This document shows, in pieces, positions 60,435 through 64,000 of a DNA stretch of 64,000 bases. Position 1 is the stretch's first letter; each line of letters starts with the position of its first letter. The DNA comes from Atopomonas hussainii (GTDB taxonomy: Bacteria > Pseudomonadota > Gammaproteobacteria > Pseudomonadales > Pseudomonadaceae): contig NZ_FOAS01000001.1 in assembly GCF_900109735.1 (NCBI RefSeq), positions 186,001-250,000 of the forward strand, written 5' to 3'. The translations under genes were made by a program, and so were the position numbers. The notes beneath the pieces were generated by a model that saw only the letters and a list, made by a program, of their open reading frames with translations, was not told the DNA's origin and did not search any database.

Positions 60435-62270
60435 TTACTCCACCGTCACACTCTTGGCCAAGTTACGCGGCTGATCCACATCCGTGCCCTTGAGCACCGC
60501 CACGTGGTACGACAGCAACTGTAGCGGCACGGTGTACAAAATCGGCGCCAGAATGTCATCGATATGCGGCATGGCAATCACGCTGCAGCCTTCCTCGTCA
60601 TGCAGCCCGGCTTGTTTGTCGGCGAAGACAATCAACTCACCGCCGCGCGCGCGCACTTCCTGCAGGTTAGATTTGAGCTTTTCCACCAGCTCGTTGTTCG
60701 GCGCTACGGTGACCACCGGCATGTCGCTGTCCACCAAGGCCAGCGGGCCGTGCTTTAGCTCGCCAGCGGGATAAGCTTCGGCGTGAATGTAAGAGATTTC
60801 CTTGAGCTTCAGCGCGCCTTCCATCGCTACCGGGTATTGCGTGCCACGGCCCAAGAACAGCGTGTGGTGTTTCTCGGCAAAGCGCTGGCTGACCTGCTCG
60901 ACCACGGTATCCATCGCCAAAGCTTCTTCAAGTTTATTCGGCAGCTGACGCAAGCCTGCGACCAGCTCGGCAACGCGTGCCGCACTCAAGGTGCCGCGCG
61001 TTTGCGCTAAGGCCAAGGTGAGCAGCTGCAAGCCGACCAGCTGGGTGGTGAAGGCTTTGGTGGAGGCCACGCCAATCTCAGGGCCGGCGTTGGTCAGCAG
61101 GGCCAGATCCGACTCGCGCACCAGCGAGCTAGTGCCGACGTTACAGATGGTCAGGCTGGCCAGATAGTTCAGCTCTTTGGCCATGCGCAGGGCGGCCAAA
61201 GTATCGGCGGTTTCGCCAGACTGGCTGATGGTGATGAACAGGGTGCTGTCTTGTACCACCACGGGACGGTAACGGTATTCGCTAGCTACTTCTACTTGGC
61301 AAGGCAGCTTGGCGAGGTCTTCCAGCCAATAACGCGCCACCATGCCGGCGTGATAGCTGGTGCCGCAGGCGATGATCTGCACCGCTTTGATCTGCTTAAA
61401 CAGCGCGTCGGCTTCGGCACCAAAGGCGCTGGACAGCACTTGCTGCTGGCCTAAACGGCCTTCCAGCGTGCGCTGCACCACGGCGGGTTGCTCGTGGATT
61501 TCTTTCAGCATGTAGTGACGGTATTGGCCTTTATCGGCAGCTTCGGCGCTGTCTTTGAACTGCACGGTCTCGCGCTCGACGGGTTCGCCTTGGCTGTCCC
61601 ACAGTTGCAGGCTCTCACGGCGCAGCTCGACGATGTCGCCTTCTTCTAAATAGACAAAGCGGTCGGTCACTTGGCGCAGGGCCAGCGGGTCGGAGGCTAA
61701 AAAGTTCTCGCCAATGCCTAAACCAATCACCAACGGGCTGCCGCTACGCGCGGCCAGCAAGCGATCGGGCTGCGCAGCAGAAATCACCGCGAGGCCATAG
61801 GCACCGTGCAGCTCTTGCACGGCGGCTTTAAGGGCGTCAGCCAAGTCATCGAATTGCTTCAGCTTATGGTGCAGCAAGTGCACGATCACTTCGGTGTCGG
61901 TCTGCGAGGTGAACACATAGCCCAAGGCTTTAAGCTCATCACGCAGCACTTCGTGGTTTTCAATGATGCCGTTATGCACCACCGCCAAGCTGTCGCCAGA
62001 AAAATGCGGGTGCGCGTTGGCTTCGCTCGGCACGCCGTGGGTGGCCCAACGGGTATGGGCAATGCCGAGGCTACCGGGCAGCGGGCTGGCCTCAAGAGCG
62101 CCTTCTAGCTCAGCCACTTTGCCGGTGCGGCGGGCGCGCTTGAGTTGCCCAGAGGTGTTGATCAGCGCCACACCTGCGCTGTCGTAGCCACGGTATTCCA
62201 AGCGCTTGAGGCCTTCGATCAGAATCGCGCTGACATTACGTTCGGCAATGGCGCCAACAATCCCACACAT
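60435..62270 (-). CDS. glmS: Glutamine-fructose-6-phosphate aminotransferase
   Basis: A 611-residue cytosolic enzyme making glucosamine-6-phosphate, the entry to UDP-GlcNAc for peptidoglycan and LPS. Cys2 of MCGIVGA is the glutaminase nucleophile once Met is removed. HTRWATHG, then two SIS domains ([27 protein letters not shown]) and the C-terminal NLAKSVTVE complete it. The ATG at 62270 is required for Cys at position 2; GGAGAG lies 5 bases upstream. It is 13 bases after glmR in one operon. Confidence 0.98.
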   Translation of the reverse strand: MCGIVGAIAERNVSAILIEGLKRLEYRGYDSAGVALINTSGQLKRARRTGKVAELEGALEASPLPGSLGIAHTRWATHGVPSEANAHPHFSGDSLAVVHNGIIENHEVLRDELKALGYVFTSQTDTEVIVHLLHHKLKQFDDLADALKAAVQELHGAYGLAVISAAQPDRLLAARSGSPLVIGLGIGENFLASDPLALRQVTDRFVYLEEGDIVELRRESLQLWDSQGEPVERETVQFKDSAEAADKGQYRHYMLKEIHEQPAVVQRTLEGRLGQQQVLSSAFGAEADALFKQIKAVQIIACGTSYHAGMVARYWLEDLAKLPCQVEVASEYRYRPVVVQDSTLFITISQSGETADTLAALRMAKELNYLASLTICNVGTSSLVRESDLALLTNAGPEIGVASTKAFTTQLVGLQLLTLALAQTRGTLSAARVAELVAGLRQLPNKLEEALAMDTVVEQVSQRFAEKHHTLFLGRGTQYPVAMEGALKLKEISYIHAEAYPAGELKHGPLALVDSDMPVVTVAPNNELVEKLKSNLQEVRARGGELIVFADKQAGLHDEEGCSVIAMPHIDDILAPILYTVPLQLLSYHVAVLKGTDVDQPRNLAKSVTVE

Positions 62271-62283
62271 AGCTACTCTCCAT

Positions 62284-63042
62284 TTATTCGCTGGCAATGA
62301 TCAGCTTTACCCCGTGGCTGCGAATCTGTTCGGCAGCCTCCGCGCTGATAGCACTGTCGGTTACTAAGGTCTGGATGCCTGCCCACGGCAGCTCCAGATT
62401 AGGAATTTTGCGGCCGATTTTGCTCGAATCAGCCATCACTACCACCTCGCGCGCCACCTCGGCCATCACACGGGATAGGCCAAGCAGCTCATTGAAGGTG
62501 GTGGTACCACGATTGAGGTCGATGCCATCGGCACCGATAAACAATTGGTCGAAGTCGTACGAACGCAAAACCTGCTCCGCCACTTGGCCCTGAAAGGACT
62601 CCGAATGTGGGTCCCAGGTGCCGCCGGTCATTAACAGGGTAGGTTCGTTTTCCAACTCGCGCAGCGCGTTAGCTACCGCCAGTGAGTTAGTCATCACCAG
62701 CAGGCCACGCTTGTTAGCCAGCTCAGGAATCAATGCTGCGGTAGTGCTGCCGTAATCCACCAAGATGCGATTGTGTTCGCGAATACAGCTGGCGGCGGCT
62801 TTGGCGATCTGCTGCTTAACCGGGGCGATGCTCGGCTCGTGGGCGAACTCGCTGGGTAAACTCACCGCTCCGCCATAACGGCGCAGCAGCAAGCCGAGTT
62901 TTTCCAGCTCGGCGAGGTCTTTGCGGATGGTGACTTCCGAGGTGCTAAACCGTGCCGCTAGGGTATCCACAACGACCTCGCCCTGCTCATTAAGCAAGGC
63001 GAGGATCTGATGGCGGCGCTGTGCGGTGTTGCGTTTCGTCAC
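62284..63042 (-). CDS. glmR: DeoR-family regulator GlmR
   Basis: A 252-residue DeoR protein. The N-terminal helix-turn-helix is [45 protein letters not shown] (in part), and the sugar-phosphate-sensing C-domain has [16 protein letters not shown] and [15 protein letters not shown]. In Pseudomonas the gene at this position is GlmR and controls glmS. The start is GTG at 63042, without a strong ribosome site. Confidence 0.93.
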   Translation of the reverse strand: MTKRNTAQRRHQILALLNEQGEVVVDTLAARFSTSEVTIRKDLAELEKLGLLLRRYGGAVSLPSEFAHEPSIAPVKQQIAKAAASCIREHNRILVDYGSTTAALIPELANKRGLLVMTNSLAVANALRELENEPTLLMTGGTWDPHSESFQGQVAEQVLRSYDFDQLFIGADGIDLNRGTTTFNELLGLSRVMAEVAREVVVMADSSKIGRKIPNLELPWAGIQTLVTDSAISAEAAEQIRSHGVKLIIASE

Positions 63043-63109
63043 AATTAAGTTTCGATTCGTAAGTTAAGTGGGCGAATCAAAACATAAGCGTCTTACGGGA
63101 GGCAAGCCA

Positions 63110-64000
63110 TTACTGCTTAACGGGTCGCTTCCACGTATCAATCGTGCGCTGCTTGGCACGCCCCACAGCCAGTGCGCCATCTGGCACATCTTGCGTCACG
63201 GTCGAACCTGCGCCCGTCGTCGCGCCGTTGCCGATAGTGACTGGCGCCACCAGCGAGTTGTTCGAGCCGATAAAGACGTCATCACCGAGCACGGTTTTGA
63301 ACTTGTTCACCCCGTCGTAATTACAGGTGATAGTTCCGGCGCCGATGTTGCAGTTCGTGCCCACCTCGGCATCCCCAATGTAGGACAAGTGATTGACCTT
63401 AGAGCCAGCGGCAATCTTGGCTTTCTTAGTCTCGACAAAGTTGCCTACCTTCACCCCATCCGCCAGCGCCGTGCCAGGGCGCAAGCGCGCGTAGGGGCCG
63501 ATGTCGCAATCGGCTGCCAATTCAGCACCGTCGATATGGCTAAAGGGTTTAATCACCGTGCCGGCGCCAATGCGGCAATCTTTCAGCACACAGTGCGCGC
63601 CAACCTGCACGCCATCGGCCAGCTCGACGTTGCCTTCGAGAATCACGTTCACATCCAGCAGCACGTCTTTACCGACGCTCACGTTGCCGCGTACGTCTAA
63701 GCGCGCAGGATCGAGTACGGTGGCACCGGCGCGCATTAAAGCTTCCACTTGGCGCGCTTGGTAGAAGCGCTCCAGCTGCGCCAGCTGCACACGGTCGTTA
63801 GCACCGAGCACTTCGCTTTCGCCGCTGGGCTGCTCGGTGGCAACCCGCAGGCCATCGCTAACGGCCATGGCGATCACGTCGGTGAGGTAGTACTCGCCCT
63901 GCGCATTGCTATTGGATAAGCGACCTAGCCAATCGCCCAAACGTGCGCCGGGCACGGCGAGAATGCCGGTGTTGCCTTCGCGGATTTGCTTCTGCGCCTC
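63110..64000 (-). CDS. glmU: Bifunctional GlcN-1-P acetyltransferase / GlcNAc-1-P uridyltransferase GlmU, C-terminal part
   Basis: Partial gene running off the right edge; the visible 296 codons are the C-terminal two thirds. The end of the uridyltransferase domain ([24 protein letters not shown]-like [10 protein letters not shown]) leads into the left-handed beta-helix of hexapeptide repeats. Acetyltransferase residues lie in [25 protein letters not shown] and [11 protein letters not shown], then [11 protein letters not shown]. It makes UDP-GlcNAc from glucosamine-1-phosphate. The 67-base gap to glmR is short, so the genes may be co-transcribed. Confidence 0.97.
   Translation of the reverse strand, partial: EAQKQIREGNTGILAVPGARLGDWLGRLSNSNAQGEYYLTDVIAMAVSDGLRVATEQPSGESEVLGANDRVQLAQLERFYQARQVEALMRAGATVLDPARLDVRGNVSVGKDVLLDVNVILEGNVELADGVQVGAHCVLKDCRIGAGTVIKPFSHIDGAELAADCDIGPYARLRPGTALADGVKVGNFVETKKAKIAAGSKVNHLSYIGDAEVGTNCNIGAGTITCNYDGVNKFKTVLGDDVFIGSNNSLVAPVTIGNGATTGAGSTVTQDVPDGALAVGRAKQRTIDTWKRPVKQ

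Overview
The window reads as chromosomal DNA of a Pseudomonas-like gammaproteobacterium (Pseudomonadaceae). The right end carries glmU, a DeoR-type glmR and glmS. The middle-left carries a Zur-controlled zinc-sparing block (COG0523 GTPase, folE2, hisI2, pyrC2). From memory, both sets lie near the replication origin in Pseudomonas aeruginosa, though here they are separated by large accessory insertions. Base composition is fairly GC-rich except for an AT-rich stretch near 46.6-48.1 kb. No rRNA, tRNA, CRISPR array or transposase was seen.

Layout. 0-7.2 kb: a minus-strand cellulose operon bcsQ-A-B-Z-C, with bcsC cut by the left edge. 7.4-9.8 kb: two tandem receiver-HDOD regulators, the second with a substituted phosphoacceptor. 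9.9-14.3 kb: an arsenosugar-type cluster (arsS, a TVP38/FAD-oxidoreductase fusion and two glycosyltransferases). 14.5-16.1 kb: pckA. 16.1-19.1 kb: an HxlR regulator and divergent nitroreductase, a COG0523 GTPase, a GNAT enzyme and a small secreted protein. 19.1-26.2 kb: two divergent units around one Zur-like operator, a ZigA-type GTPase plus DUF1826 protein on one side and folE2-znuC-znuB-znuA-hisI2-pyrC2 on the other. 26.2-30.3 kb: a TAXI-type TRAP transporter with DUF1850 protein, and a DUF3147 protein.

30.4-45.7 kb is the most unusual region: an eleven-gene plus-strand locus that looks like a dedicated lipid pathway. It encodes an acyl carrier protein with a zinc-ribbon tail, two complete ketosynthases each followed by a catalytically degenerate ketosynthase (two KS/chain-length-factor-like pairs), a fusion of a class III aminotransferase with a domain resembling cyanobacterial acyl-ACP reductase, two FabG-like reductases, a DUF1302-like outer-membrane protein, a LolA-like periplasmic protein and an RND/MMPL exporter. 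A MerR-family gene closes the locus, and a MerR-type promoter (dyad between -35 and -10) precedes its first gene. The simplest reading is that an ACP-bound acyl chain is elongated, released as an aldehyde, transaminated to a long-chain amine or amino lipid, and exported to the outer membrane. The product is inferred, not demonstrated.

45.9-64 kb: a His-rich-tailed cytochrome c, two poorly recognised genes in AT-rich DNA, a non-coding patchwork of palindromic repeats, an orphan TRAP-type binding lipoprotein, a VOC/AraC pair, an LRR protein, a class V aminotransferase, an E. coli-type cytochrome bd operon (cydP-A-B-X-ybgE), a DUF2157/DUF4824 pair, a periplasmic binding protein, and finally glmS-glmR-glmU with glmU cut by the right edge.
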